A stretch of 64,000 nucleotides of DNA from Nonomuraea typhae (GTDB taxonomy: Bacteria; Actinomycetota; Actinomycetes; Streptosporangiales; Streptosporangiaceae). Below are positions 9,061 to 17,235 of the stretch, piece by piece (positions within the stretch are counted from its first letter, which is position 1; every line of letters begins with the position of its first letter). Below the pieces are notes generated by a model that was given only the letters and a program-made list of their open reading frames with translations, did not search any database and was not told the DNA's origin. The DNA is taken from the NCBI RefSeq assembly GCF_009760925.1, contig NZ_VRLV01000022.1:1-64000 (forward strand). Direction: 5' to 3'. Made by a program: the position numbers and the translations under genes.

Positions 9061-11055
9061 ATGTCGGGAAATTTGCAGGTTTTGGGGGCATGTCCGCTGG
9101 ATTGCCCCGACACATGCTCATGGGTCGTCACCGTCGAGGACGGCAAGGCCGTCAAAATGCGTGGCAATCCCGACCAGCCGTACACCCGAGGCGCCCTCTG
9201 CGTGAAGGTCAACCGCTACCTGGAGCACACCCGGGCGGCCGACCGCATCCTTCATCCGCTGCGCCGTACCGGGCCCAAGGGGTCGGGGCAATTCGAGCGG
9301 ATCAGCTGGGACGAGGCACTCGACGAGATCGCCACCAGATTGCGCCAGATCGCCGACGAGCACGGCGGCGAGGCCATCTGGCCCTATTTCGGCACCGGCT
9401 CCCTCGGCTATCTGCAGGGTTGCGAGGGCGTGGCGGGCCGCCGGTTCTGGAACGTCCTCGGGGCGTCCAAGCACTGGCTCAACATCTGCTCGTCGGCCGG
9501 CGCCTCCGGCCTCGTGCGCGCCAACGGCACGGCCGCCGGCATGGACCCCGAGAACTTCGCCCAGGCCAAGCTGATCCTGCTGTGGGGCACCAACACGCTG
9601 ACCACCGGGCACCACCTGTGGAAGTTCATCCAGGACGCGCGGGCCGGCGGCGCGCACGTGGTGGCCATCGACCCGATCAGGACCCGCACCGCCGACCAGG
9701 CCGACGAGCACATCCCCATCCGGCCGGGCACCGACGCCGCGCTGGCGCTGGGCCTGCTCAACGTGGTGCTGTCCGAGGGCACGCAGGATGAGGACTACCT
9801 GGCCCGGCACACCGAGGGCTGGGCGGACTTCCAGCAGGAGATCCTGAAATATCCGGTCGAGCGCGTGGCCGAGATCACCGGCATCCCCGCCGAGACCGTC
9901 CACAGCCTGGGGATGCGCCTGGCCCACACCCGCCCGACCGCGATCCGCGCCACGATGGGCATCCAGCGGCACGCCGGCGGTGGCACCACCCTGCGCACCA
10001 TCGCCGCCATCCCCGGCGTCACCGGCGACTGGCGGCACCCGGGCGGCGGCGTGGCGTACTCCACCAGCGGCCACGTGCACGTCGGCGTCGACCGCCGCGA
10101 CGACCTGCTGGCCAAACCGGTCCGGACTCTGGCCATGACCCGGCTCGCCTCGGAGTTGCCCTCGGTCAAGTGCCTGTTCGTCTACGGCGCCAACCCGCTG
10201 GCCTCCACCTCCGACAGCAACCGCATCCGCGCACAGATGCGGCGCGAGGACCTGTTCACGGTCGTCGTCGAGCACTTCCCGACCGACACCGCCGACCACG
10301 CCGACATCGTGCTGCCGGCGACCATGCAGACCGAGCACATGGACCTGCACGCCGGCTACGGCCACATGTACCTGCTGTGGAACGAACCGGCCACCGCGCC
10401 GCCCGGCGAGTGCGTGTCCACGACCGAGCTCTTCCGCCGCCTGGCCGAGCGCATGGGCATGACCGAGCCGTCGTTGTTCGACAGCGATCTGGAGCTGGCC
10501 GAGCAGCTGCTGGCCGGCGAGCACCCGTCACTGGAGGGCGTCACGCTGGACCGGCTGCGCAAGGAGGGCTGGGTGCGGATGAACTACCCCCAGCCGTTCG
10601 CGCCCTTCGCCGACGGGTTCCCGACGCCGTCAGGGCGGCTGCGCTTCCCGCCGGAGGACAAGGCGTACACGCCGCCGCTCTCGGCGGGCGCCGAGGGGCT
10701 GACGCTGATCACCCCGGCCGCGCACGTGTTCCTCAACACGATCTTCGGCAACAACCCGGAGCTGCGCAGGCGGGCCAAAGAACCTGTGGTGCTGGTCAAC
10801 GCCGCCGACGCCGCGGCCCGCGGGCTGAGCGACGGCCAGCGGGTGCGGGTGCACAACGCCAACGGCGAGTTCCTGGCGGACGTGGAGATCAGCGACCGGG
10901 TGGCCGCCGGCGTGGTGGCCTCGCCCAAGGGGCGCTGGCCGAAGTTCGCGCCGGGCGGCGCCAACCCGAACGCCGTGGTGGACGAGCGCGACGCCGACAT
11001 GGGCAAGGGCGCCGTCTACCACGACAACGTCGTCGAGCTCACAGCGCTAGCTTGA
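9061..11055 (+). CDS. Molybdopterin-dependent oxidoreductase with one [4Fe-4S] cluster
   Basis: A 664-residue catalytic subunit of the DMSO-reductase superfamily. The N-terminal cluster motif is CPLDCPDTC (Cys11, Cys15, Cys19) with Cys47 in GALCVK. Molybdopterin-binding segments include WGTNTLTTGHH and FVYGANPLAS, and the C-terminal dinucleotide-binding barrel begins near residue 560. No Tat motif is seen, so it is probably cytoplasmic. No electron-transfer or membrane-anchor subunit lies beside it, so substrate and partner cannot be named. The ATG lacks a Shine-Dalgarno, but TAAGCT ends seven bases upstream, suggesting a leaderless transcript. The 3' end overlaps the convergent GNAT gene by 17 bp. 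Confidence 0.88.
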   Translation: MSGNLQVLGACPLDCPDTCSWVVTVEDGKAVKMRGNPDQPYTRGALCVKVNRYLEHTRAADRILHPLRRTGPKGSGQFERISWDEALDEIATRLRQIADEHGGEAIWPYFGTGSLGYLQGCEGVAGRRFWNVLGASKHWLNICSSAGASGLVRANGTAAGMDPENFAQAKLILLWGTNTLTTGHHLWKFIQDARAGGAHVVAIDPIRTRTADQADEHIPIRPGTDAALALGLLNVVLSEGTQDEDYLARHTEGWADFQQEILKYPVERVAEITGIPAETVHSLGMRLAHTRPTAIRATMGIQRHAGGGTTLRTIAAIPGVTGDWRHPGGGVAYSTSGHVHVGVDRRDDLLAKPVRTLAMTRLASELPSVKCLFVYGANPLASTSDSNRIRAQMRREDLFTVVVEHFPTDTADHADIVLPATMQTEHMDLHAGYGHMYLLWNEPATAPPGECVSTTELFRRLAERMGMTEPSLFDSDLELAEQLLAGEHPSLEGVTLDRLRKEGWVRMNYPQPFAPFADGFPTPSGRLRFPPEDKAYTPPLSAGAEGLTLITPAAHVFLNTIFGNNPELRRRAKEPVVLVNAADAAARGLSDGQRVRVHNANGEFLADVEISDRVAAGVVASPKGRWPKFAPGGANPNAVVDERDADMGKGAVYHDNVVELTALA

Positions 11056-11959
11056 ACCCTTCGTGCGACTGGGCGTAGCCGAGCGAGGTGTAGAAGCGGT
11101 GCGCGTCCTCGCGCTGCTTGTCGGAGGTGAGCTGGACCATCACGCAGCCGCGGGCGCGCCCCTTGGCGTGCGCCCACTCCATCATCTTGCGCCCCCAGCC
11201 CCGGCCGCGCAGGTCGGCGGCGATCCGCACCGCCTCCACCTGCAGCCGGGTGGCGCCGTTGCGGGAGATGCCGGGGATGTAGGTGAGCTGCATCGTGCCG
11301 ACGATCTCGCCCTTCAGCTCGGCCACGATCAGCTCGTTGTTGGGGTCGGCCTCGATCGCGGTGAAGGCGGCCTGGTGGGCCGCGCCGTACTCACCGGTAC
11401 GGCCGGCCGCCACCTTGTCGTCGGCGATGAGCGCCACCACAGCCGGGACGTCCTCGGCCCGCGCGTTCCGGAAGACCAGCGACAACGTGTACTGCGAGTC
11501 GCGCAGCGACGGGTTGGACGGCAGGCCCATCACCTTGCCCGTCGGCACGAAGCCCTTGCCCGCATACAGCGCGCGGGCGGCGGCGTTCTCGTCCACGGCC
11601 CAGAGCTCGACCTCCTCGGCGTTCCTGGCCCGGGCCCACGCGATCACCTCGTCCACCAGGCGCGAGCCCAGCTTCGCGCCTCTGGCCTCGGGGGCGACCC
11701 ACATCGACAGCAGGTGAACGTGGCCGGGGCGCTCCGCCAGGCCGTACACCATGCCGTGGATCTCGCCGCCGGAGACGGCCGCGAAGAACACGCCGTCGGG
11801 GTTCGCCAGGCGCTCGACCCACTTCTCGCCGGGGAAGGCGGCCTCGCGCTCGTAGGTGGATCCGAACGCGTCCGGGGAGTCGGCCAGCGCGCGCAGCCGT
11901 ACCTCGCGCAGGCGGGCGGCGTCGGCGGGGGTCAGGCGCTCAACAGTGAATTCACGCAT
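11039..11959 (-). CDS. Double-domain GNAT N-acetyltransferase
   Basis: A 306-residue protein with two GNAT folds in tandem. The first (about residues 3-150) carries the acetyl-CoA signature region VAPEARGAKLGSRLVDEV. The second (about 160-306) carries RIAADLRGRGWGRKMMEWA. Both have the R/Q-x-x-G-x-G/A pyrophosphate-binding pattern (RGAKLG, RGRGWG), so both may bind acetyl-CoA. The start is the ATG at 11959. The substrate is unknown. It is convergent with the molybdopterin gene and about 70 bp from the divergent small membrane protein. Confidence 0.85.
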   Translation of the reverse strand: MREFTVERLTPADAARLREVRLRALADSPDAFGSTYEREAAFPGEKWVERLANPDGVFFAAVSGGEIHGMVYGLAERPGHVHLLSMWVAPEARGAKLGSRLVDEVIAWARARNAEEVELWAVDENAAARALYAGKGFVPTGKVMGLPSNPSLRDSQYTLSLVFRNARAEDVPAVVALIADDKVAAGRTGEYGAAHQAAFTAIEADPNNELIVAELKGEIVGTMQLTYIPGISRNGATRLQVEAVRIAADLRGRGWGRKMMEWAHAKGRARGCVMVQLTSDKQREDAHRFYTSLGYAQSHEGFKLAL

Positions 11960-12028
11960 GTCGGCATCATGTCAGGGACGGGTCAGGGTCCATCCCCGAT
12001 GTAAACAAGGGCGCAAAAGGGGCAACCT

Positions 12029-12475
12029 GTGACCATGAACGAAATCAGCCGCCGCGACGAGATGTCGCTCTCCGGCGCCGCCCTCCGCGGCGCCCCGTGG
12101 AAGGCCGCCGTGGTCGGCGGCGGCGCAACCGCCGCCATCGCCTGGGTCTTCTCCGGTTTCGACAGCCCGGCCTGGGCGCTCGGCCTGGGCATCAACCTGT
12201 TCGCCCTGATCGCCGCGATCGGCGCCGTCGCCAAGCCCGAGGTGGGCGATCGGGTGACCCGGCAGGCCAGGGTCTGGTCGCTGCGCCATCCCTGGAAGTT
12301 CGCGCTGCTGCCCGCGGGCATCTCCGCCGTCCTGGACTACCCGGTGCAGCTCGTGCTCGACGGCGAGGGCGTGTTCGGCTCCGCCTGGGCCGCGCTGTGG
12401 CACGGCGCGCTGGTCTACCTGATCGCCGGTGTCCTCACGATGGTCATGTCGGGACGCGCACGATCTTCCCAGTGA
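12029..12475 (+). CDS. Small integral membrane protein of unknown function
   Basis: A 148-residue protein that I do not recognise beyond its topology: about three to four hydrophobic segments, for example near residues 26-42, 50-67 and 120-142, with a cytoplasmic loop VTRQARVWSLRHPWKFALL between. The GTG at 12029 is favoured because AAGGGG lies about eight bases upstream; an ATG two codons later is the alternative. It stands alone between the GNAT gene (divergent) and the SRPBCC gene (convergent). Confidence 0.65.
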   Translation: MTMNEISRRDEMSLSGAALRGAPWKAAVVGGGATAAIAWVFSGFDSPAWALGLGINLFALIAAIGAVAKPEVGDRVTRQARVWSLRHPWKFALLPAGISAVLDYPVQLVLDGEGVFGSAWAALWHGALVYLIAGVLTMVMSGRARSSQ

Positions 12476-12500
12476 CCCCGCGCACCGCCGGAGACGGCCT

Positions 12501-12968
12501 TCACCGGCGTTCCGCCGCGCGTTTGAGGTTCTCCAGGGTTCTGGCCATGTTGGCGGAGTTGTGAGTGACCCGGTCGGGCACGTTGGTGGCCCACCCGCCG
12601 ACGACACGCATGAACGGGCCGCGGGTGTCCCAGGTCTTCTGCTCCACCAGGCAGCCCTCGTCGGTGGGGGTCAGCTCGAAGCGCCAGACGGCGACGTCGA
12701 GCACGCCCGCGGCGCGCACGTGGTAGGCGAAGGCGCGGCCGGGCTCGGCTGCGGTGACCGTGCACTGGGTGGACCAGCGGCGGGCGCCGTTGCGGTTGCT
12801 GCCGACGAACCGGGCCCCCCTTCTGGCCTGCTTGACCGGGCCGACCCAGCGGGCCCTGACGCATTCGGCGTTCCATGCGCCGAGGTTGGCCAGGTCGGTG
12901 ATGAGCTCGTAGACGCGCTCGGCGGGGGCGGCGATCTCGATGCGCGCGGACGCGCTTGGCTCGCTCAT
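12501..12968 (-). CDS. SRPBCC (polyketide cyclase/START-like) family protein
   Basis: A 155-residue soluble protein of the SRPBCC superfamily. The N-terminus has the usual opening strand and helix (IEIAAPAERVYELITDLANLGAWN), then alternating strands including GRAFAYHV and DVAVWRFELTPTDEG, and a long C-terminal helix. The fold makes a deep hydrophobic ligand pocket; the ligand here is unknown. It is followed in the same direction by no close partner, but the VOC and Gdx genes upstream read the same way and could form a loose cluster. Confidence 0.8.
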   Translation of the reverse strand: MSEPSASARIEIAAPAERVYELITDLANLGAWNAECVRARWVGPVKQARRGARFVGSNRNGARRWSTQCTVTAAEPGRAFAYHVRAAGVLDVAVWRFELTPTDEGCLVEQKTWDTRGPFMRVVGGWATNVPDRVTHNSANMARTLENLKRAAERR

Positions 12969-12993
12969 GCCGCCCAGTCTGGTCGACCGAACT

Positions 12994-13377
12994 TTATTCG
13001 GGCAAGCCCTTCTCCGCCTTGCTGCGGCAGACGCAGAACTCGTTGCCCTCGGGGTCGAGCAGGGTAACCCAGCCGGTGCCGTCCGGCTGGCGGTGGTCCT
13101 CGAAAACGGTCGCGCCGAGGCCGAGCAGGCGCTCGACCTCCTGGTCGCGGGTGCGCCCCTCGGTGCCGTTGACGTCGAGGTGGACGCGGTTCTTGACTGT
13201 CTTGCCCTCGGGGACCTTGATGAACAGCACGAAGGGGTCCTGCTTGGTGCGGAGCATCACCTCGTCGTCGCCGGGCTCGTCCCCGTCGCCGAGCGGCAGG
13301 CCGGTGGCGGTGGACCACCAGCTCGCCAACTCGTAGGGATTCTCGGCGTCGAAGGTGACCGCGTGGATCTCAATCAT
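12994..13377 (-). CDS. VOC (glyoxalase/bleomycin-resistance-like) family protein
   Basis: A 127-residue vicinal-oxygen-chelate protein with two beta-alpha-beta-beta-beta units: IHAVTFDAENPYELASWW opens the first and HLDVNGTEG the second, ending in VTLLDPEGNEFCVC. The His and Glu positions suggest a possible metal site, although many members of this glyoxalase_6-like group have lost catalysis. Its start is the ATG at 13377, nine bases from the stop of the upstream gdx gene, so cotranscription is likely. Confidence 0.8.
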   Translation of the reverse strand: MIEIHAVTFDAENPYELASWWSTATGLPLGDGDEPGDDEVMLRTKQDPFVLFIKVPEGKTVKNRVHLDVNGTEGRTRDQEVERLLGLGATVFEDHRQPDGTGWVTLLDPEGNEFCVCRSKAEKGLPE

Positions 13378-13386
13378 GCGGTCACC

Positions 13387-13710
13387 CTAGTGGGCGCCGC
13401 CGGCGAGGTTGAGGCCGACGACGCCGATGACGATCAGCGCGATGCTGGCGATCCGGGGGAACGACACGTTGTCCCCCATGGCGATCATGCCGATGACGGC
13501 GGTGCCGACGGCGCCGATGCCGGTCCAGACGGCGTAGGCGGTGCCCACCTCGAGCGATTTGAGGGCGTAGGACAGCAGGCCGAAGCTCAGGACCGCGAAG
13601 GTCAGGAACGAGATGGTCCACCACAGGTGGGACAGGCCGTTGCTCATCTTGAGCGAGAGGGCCATCACCACTTCGAGCACGCCGGCGACGATGAGCAGAA
13701 TCCAGGCCAC
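13387..13710 (-). CDS. sugE: SMR-family guanidinium exporter, Gdx/SugE type
   Basis: A 107-residue four-helix small multidrug resistance protein. It carries the Gdx subtype signatures seen in E. coli SugE/Gdx: AGVLEVVMALSLK with the central Glu in helix 1, and VGTAYAVWTGIGAVG in helix 3. It works as a dual-topology dimer exchanging guanidinium-type cations for protons. The GTG at 13710 is the start: AAGGAG lies eight bases upstream and the length fits the family; the longer upstream reading is not hydrophobic. I looked for a guanidine riboswitch in the 108-bp leader and could not support one. Confidence 0.88.
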   Translation of the reverse strand: MAWILLIVAGVLEVVMALSLKMSNGLSHLWWTISFLTFAVLSFGLLSYALKSLEVGTAYAVWTGIGAVGTAVIGMIAMGDNVSFPRIASIALIVIGVVGLNLAGGAH

Positions 13711-13818
13711 GACTGACACTCCTTGCGAACGAGTCCGACAAAGTCGTGCGTCGTCTTGGCATTCCGGGTACGGCGCGTCTCGTCCGGGAGTGTGGCCACT
13801 CACCTCGTCCAACGGCGC

Positions 13819-14649
13819 TCAGTCGCCGGGCATTCCCCACCAGATCGTGACCCATCGGTCACGGGGTACCGGCCACATGCCGAGGGACATCGCGGTCTCG
13901 GCCACCTCGGGGGCGCGGGCGGGGTCGAGGCAGATGCGGTGGCAGGCCGCGGCGGCCAGCTCCTCCAGCGTGCCGAATCGTTCCAGGGGCGACTCCCGCT
14001 CCTCCACGTGCACGCCGAAGCCCAGCGCCGCGGCCAGCGCCACGACGTCCTCGGCGATCGGGCGCACCGGCCGCCGCACGTCGTGGAAGTGCTCCCACAG
14101 GGGCGTCAGCCAGCTCATCGGGTGGCGGTGGGTGAGCTCCAGCACCACGCGGCGCCGGGCGTGCGCGTCGAGTTCGCGCAGGAAGCCGGCCAGGTCGGGA
14201 ACGTTGTAGACCACGTGCGCGGACACGGCCACGTCCGCGACGGGCGCCTCGGGGGCCACCTCGGGCCAGCTGCCTTTCAGCGCGGTGACCTTGACGCCGA
14301 GCTGGTCGGCCTTGGCGCCGAGCGCGGCGAGCATGCCGGGCGAGGGGTCCACGGCGATGACCTCGCCCAGGCGCCGGTGCAGAGGGAGCGAGGCGGCGCC
14401 GGTTCCCGCGCCGACGTCCAGGATGGTGCCGCCGTCGGGCAGGGCCTCCGCCACGCGCCGCATGGTCGGGCCGCGGACGGGTTCGGCCAGCGCCCGGTCG
14501 ATGCGCTCGGCGAAGCGTGCCGGGTTGTGCCCCCACGGGTCGGCCGTGGCTTTCTCCAGGATCTCCGGAGGTATGGCCCACGAGCTCAGACGTTCCCGCC
14601 ACAGGGCGGCGAGGTCTTCGACGTCCATGCGAACGAGCATGCCACGCAT
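13819..14649 (-). CDS. Class I SAM-dependent methyltransferase
   Basis: A protein of about 276 residues. The SAM-binding Rossmann core begins near residue 70 with TILDVGAGTGAASLPL (motif I), then EVIAVDPSPGML (motif II), ADVAVSAHVVYNV (motif IV) and RRVVLELTH. The substrate is not indicated. Three in-frame ATGs (14649, 14640, 14628) are possible; a TGCTAT box seven bases before 14640 makes that one attractive as a leaderless start. It is divergent from the acyl-CoA dehydrogenase gene and shares its operator-rich spacer. Confidence 0.82.
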   Translation of the reverse strand: MRGMLVRMDVEDLAALWRERLSSWAIPPEILEKATADPWGHNPARFAERIDRALAEPVRGPTMRRVAEALPDGGTILDVGAGTGAASLPLHRRLGEVIAVDPSPGMLAALGAKADQLGVKVTALKGSWPEVAPEAPVADVAVSAHVVYNVPDLAGFLRELDAHARRRVVLELTHRHPMSWLTPLWEHFHDVRRPVRPIAEDVVALAAALGFGVHVEERESPLERFGTLEELAAAACHRICLDPARAPEVAETAMSLGMWPVPRDRWVTIWWGMPGD

Positions 14650-14655
14650 AGCAGT

Positions 14656-14699
14656 GGTTACCCGCGGGTAGCATTCCTAGTAAGGTTACTGGCCAGTAG
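14656..14699. promoter_or_regulatory. Two tandem palindromic operators in the methyltransferase/fadE spacer
   Basis: Two 16-bp copies of the pattern GGTTAC-N6-GTAG start 28 bp apart: GGTTACCCGCGGGTAG (14656-14671) and GGTTACTGGCCAGTAG (14684-14699). Each contains a perfect 12-bp palindrome. A candidate fadE promoter, TTCCTA (14674-14679) and TAGACT (14697-14702) with a 17-bp spacer, lies over the second copy, so binding there should repress. TetR-family fatty-acid regulators are the likeliest readers, but none is encoded nearby. Confidence 0.7.
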
Positions 14700-14731
14700 A
14701 CTAACGCCGCGGTTCAAGGAGATCAGCAGCC

Positions 14732-16537
14732 ATGGGCCACTACAAGAGCAACGTGCGCGACCTGGAGTTCAACCTCTTCGAGGTATTCGGCCGCCGCGAC
14801 ATCCTCGGCACCGGGCCCTATGCGGAGGTGGACGAGGACGTCGCCCGAAGCATCCTCGACGAGGTCAACCGCCTGTCCACGACCGTCCTTGCCGACTCGT
14901 TCGAGGAGGGCGACCGCACTCCCCCGGTCTTCGACGCGGCCACGAGCACCGTGACCGTCTCCGAAGGTGTGAAGAAGTCCTACAAGGCATTGGTGGACGG
15001 CGGCTGGGCACACCTCGACCTGCCCGCCGACCTGGGCGGCCCCGGCATTCCGCGCACCCTCGCGTGGGCCACGGCCGAGATGGTCCTGGGCGCCAACCCG
15101 GCGCTGTACATGTACGCCGCAGGCCCCAATTTCGCCTACACCCTGTGGAAGGTCGGCACCCCCGCCCAGAAACGCTTCGCCGAACTGGCCATCGAGCGCA
15201 ACTGGGGCGCCACCATGGTGCTCACCGAGCCCGACGCCGGCTCCGACGTCGGCGCCGGCCGCGCCAAGGCGGTCCAGCAGCCCGACGGCACCTGGCACCT
15301 CACCGGTGTCAAGCGCTTCATCACCAGCGCCGAGCACGACATGTCCGAGAACATCTTCCACCTGGTCCTGGCCCGCCCCGAAGGCCACGGCGCCGGCACC
15401 AAGGGCCTGTCGATGTTCCTCGTCCCCAAGTACCACGTGGACCTCGAGACCGGTGAGCTCGGCGAGCGCAACGGCGCCTACGTCACCAACGTCGAGAAGA
15501 AGATGGGCCTCAAGGTCTCCACGACCTGCGAGCTGACCTTCGGTGACAAGCACCCGGCCGTCGGCACCCTGGTCGGCGACGTGCACGAGGGCATCAAGCA
15601 GATGTTCATGATCATCGAGCACGCCCGCATGATGGTCGGCACGAAGGCCATCGCCACCCTGTCCACCGGCTACCTGAACGCGCTGGAGTACGCCAAGTCC
15701 CGCGTCCAAGGCGCCGACCTGGCCCAGATGATGAACAAGAGCGCCCCCCGGGTCGCCATCACCCGCCACCCCGACGTGCGCCGCGAGCTCATGCTGCAGA
15801 AGGCGTACGCCGAGGGCATGCGCGCCCTGGTCCTCTACACCGCCACCTTCCAGGACGCCATCCAGATCGACCCCGGCGACCAGCAGGCCCACGCCATGAA
15901 CGACCTGCTGCTCCCGATCGTCAAGGGCGTCGGCTCCGAGCGCTCCTACGAACTGCTCTCGCGCTCCCTGCAGACCCTCGGCGGCTCCGGCTACCTGCAG
16001 GACTACCCCATCGAGCAGTACATCAGGGACGCCAAGATCGACTCCCTCTACGAGGGCACCACCGCGATCCAGGGCCTGGACCTGTTCTTCCGCAAGATCC
16101 TGCGCAACCAGGGCGCCGCCATCGGCACGCTCATGGGCGGCATCAACGCCTTCGCCGCCTCCGACGCCGGCAACGGCCGCCTGAAGGAGGAGCGCAAGCT
16201 CCTGGCCGAGGCCGCCGCCGACGTCCAGGCCATGGGCGACACGATGGCCGGCTGGGCGCTGGGCTCGCTGGAGAACCCGGACGAGGTCTACAAGGTCGGC
16301 CTCAACTCCACCCGGTTCCTGCTGGCCCTCGGCGACCTGATCATCGGCTGGCTGCTGCTGCGCCAGGCCGAGATCGCCCTGGCCAAGCTGGCCGACGGCG
16401 AGGACCCCTTCTACCAGGGCAAGGTCGCCGCCGCCTCCTTCTTCGCGGGCACCGTCCTGCCGCGCCTGGCCGCCGAGCGCCGCGTGCTCGACGCCACCGG
16501 GCTCGAGCTGATGGAGCTCCCCGAAGAAGCCTTCTAG
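14732..16537 (+). CDS. fadE5: Acyl-CoA dehydrogenase, FadE5 type
   Basis: A 601-residue flavoprotein of the long acyl-CoA dehydrogenase class, matching mycobacterial FadE5 from its first residues (HYKSNVRDLEFNLFEVFG) to its end (ELMELPEEAF). It catalyses the first step of fatty-acid beta-oxidation, with FAD bound around MVLTEPDAGSDVGAG. The catalytic base is expected within the SLYEGTTAIQG segment, which also matches the family. The ATG at 14732 has AAGGAGAT about ten bases upstream. Two palindromic operators precede it, and two hairpins follow the stop. Partners for electron transfer (EtfAB) and the rest of beta-oxidation are not in the window. Confidence 0.92.
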   Translation: MGHYKSNVRDLEFNLFEVFGRRDILGTGPYAEVDEDVARSILDEVNRLSTTVLADSFEEGDRTPPVFDAATSTVTVSEGVKKSYKALVDGGWAHLDLPADLGGPGIPRTLAWATAEMVLGANPALYMYAAGPNFAYTLWKVGTPAQKRFAELAIERNWGATMVLTEPDAGSDVGAGRAKAVQQPDGTWHLTGVKRFITSAEHDMSENIFHLVLARPEGHGAGTKGLSMFLVPKYHVDLETGELGERNGAYVTNVEKKMGLKVSTTCELTFGDKHPAVGTLVGDVHEGIKQMFMIIEHARMMVGTKAIATLSTGYLNALEYAKSRVQGADLAQMMNKSAPRVAITRHPDVRRELMLQKAYAEGMRALVLYTATFQDAIQIDPGDQQAHAMNDLLLPIVKGVGSERSYELLSRSLQTLGGSGYLQDYPIEQYIRDAKIDSLYEGTTAIQGLDLFFRKILRNQGAAIGTLMGGINAFAASDAGNGRLKEERKLLAEAAADVQAMGDTMAGWALGSLENPDEVYKVGLNSTRFLLALGDLIIGWLLLRQAEIALAKLADGEDPFYQGKVAAASFFAGTVLPRLAAERRVLDATGLELMELPEEAF

Positions 16538-16539
16538 CC

Positions 16540-16624
16540 GGTACGGCGCCGCCGTACCCCGAAGTCACCTGCACCCGCGGCAGGTCCACGCGAGGCCGTC
16601 CGCCACCACGGCGGGCGGCCTCGC
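16540..16624 (+). terminator. Double hairpin terminator after fadE5
   Basis: Two hairpins follow the stop codon. The first is GGTACGGC/GCCGTACC (16540-16547 with 16551-16558, three-base loop). The second is a 15-bp stem (16590-16604 with 16610-16624, one G-T wobble). Neither has a T-run, which is common for terminators in GC-rich actinomycetes. Confidence 0.65.
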
Positions 16625-16711
16625 GGCCAGCCGCTCACGCGCCTCGCGTGACGATCACCGATACTCGGGTATGACCGTGTGCGTACGTGCTCTTTCCCTC
16701 CGGAGGTCGCC

Positions 16712-16936
16712 ATGGGTGTCGGGGTCAGCATCTTCTTCCTCACGCTTGGCGCGATCCTGAGATTCGCCATCGATCCCGATGTGTTCGGCAAGGCCGTCCG
16801 CATGGATGTCATCGGCCTGATCTTCATGATCGTCGGAGGTGTGGGCGTGGTGCTGAGCATCGTGCTGGCGCCCAAGCGCGGGCGCACCTCCGAAAACCAC
16901 CTGATGCACCGGGAGAACAACCCGCCCGAGGTCTAG
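16712..16936 (+). CDS. Small two-helix membrane protein (DUF6458-like)
   Basis: A 74-residue protein with two transmembrane segments, VGVSIFFLTLGAILRFAI and VIGLIFMIVGGVGVVLSIVL, joined by a short loop, and a charged tail. The pattern MGVGVSIFxxxLGAILRFA recalls a small actinobacterial membrane family; its function is unknown. The ATG at 16712 is chosen over the upstream ATG because CGGAGG lies just before it and the extra residues are not conserved-looking. Its stop overlaps the convergent Dabb gene by 4 bp. Confidence 0.7.
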   Translation: MGVGVSIFFLTLGAILRFAIDPDVFGKAVRMDVIGLIFMIVGGVGVVLSIVLAPKRGRTSENHLMHRENNPPEV

Positions 16937-17226
16937 AGCGTGACCTGTACGGCGGCGCGGCCCGCCAGGATCGGCTTGATGCGCTCGGCGAGCACGGCCT
17001 GGTGCGCCGGGTGGTCGCGGTAGACCTCGTAGTCGGCGACCGAGTCGAACTCGGCGACGACCGCGAAGTCGGACGTGCCCGGCGCCAGGCCCAGGTCGGT
17101 GCCGAGGTTGAAGCGGCGCAGCTGCGGGATCACCGCGGGCAGCGCCGCCAGCCCCTCGGCCACCGCGGCCTTCTGCTCGTCGGTGGCCTCTTCCGACCAG
17201 GTCATCAGCGCGATGTGACGGATCAT
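16933..17226 (-). CDS. Dabb family (stress-responsive A/B barrel) protein
   Basis: A 97-residue dimeric alpha-beta barrel domain protein. It opens with the typical strand MIRHIALMTW and has the central DFAVVAEFDSVADYEVYRDHP block of the family, ending with a helix and last strand. Members range from stress proteins to cyclase-like enzymes; no catalytic role can be assigned here. It stands alone upstream of the glucosaminidase gene on the same strand, nine bases from its stop. Confidence 0.8.
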   Translation of the reverse strand: MIRHIALMTWSEEATDEQKAAVAEGLAALPAVIPQLRRFNLGTDLGLAPGTSDFAVVAEFDSVADYEVYRDHPAHQAVLAERIKPILAGRAAVQVTL

Positions 17227-17235
17227 GCGGTCAGC

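Noticed and set aside
13711..13818. Possible guanidine (mini-ykkC) riboswitch upstream of the Gdx exporter gene
   Set aside because: Two GGACGA boxes are visible on the minus strand, but their flanks do not form the required hairpins.
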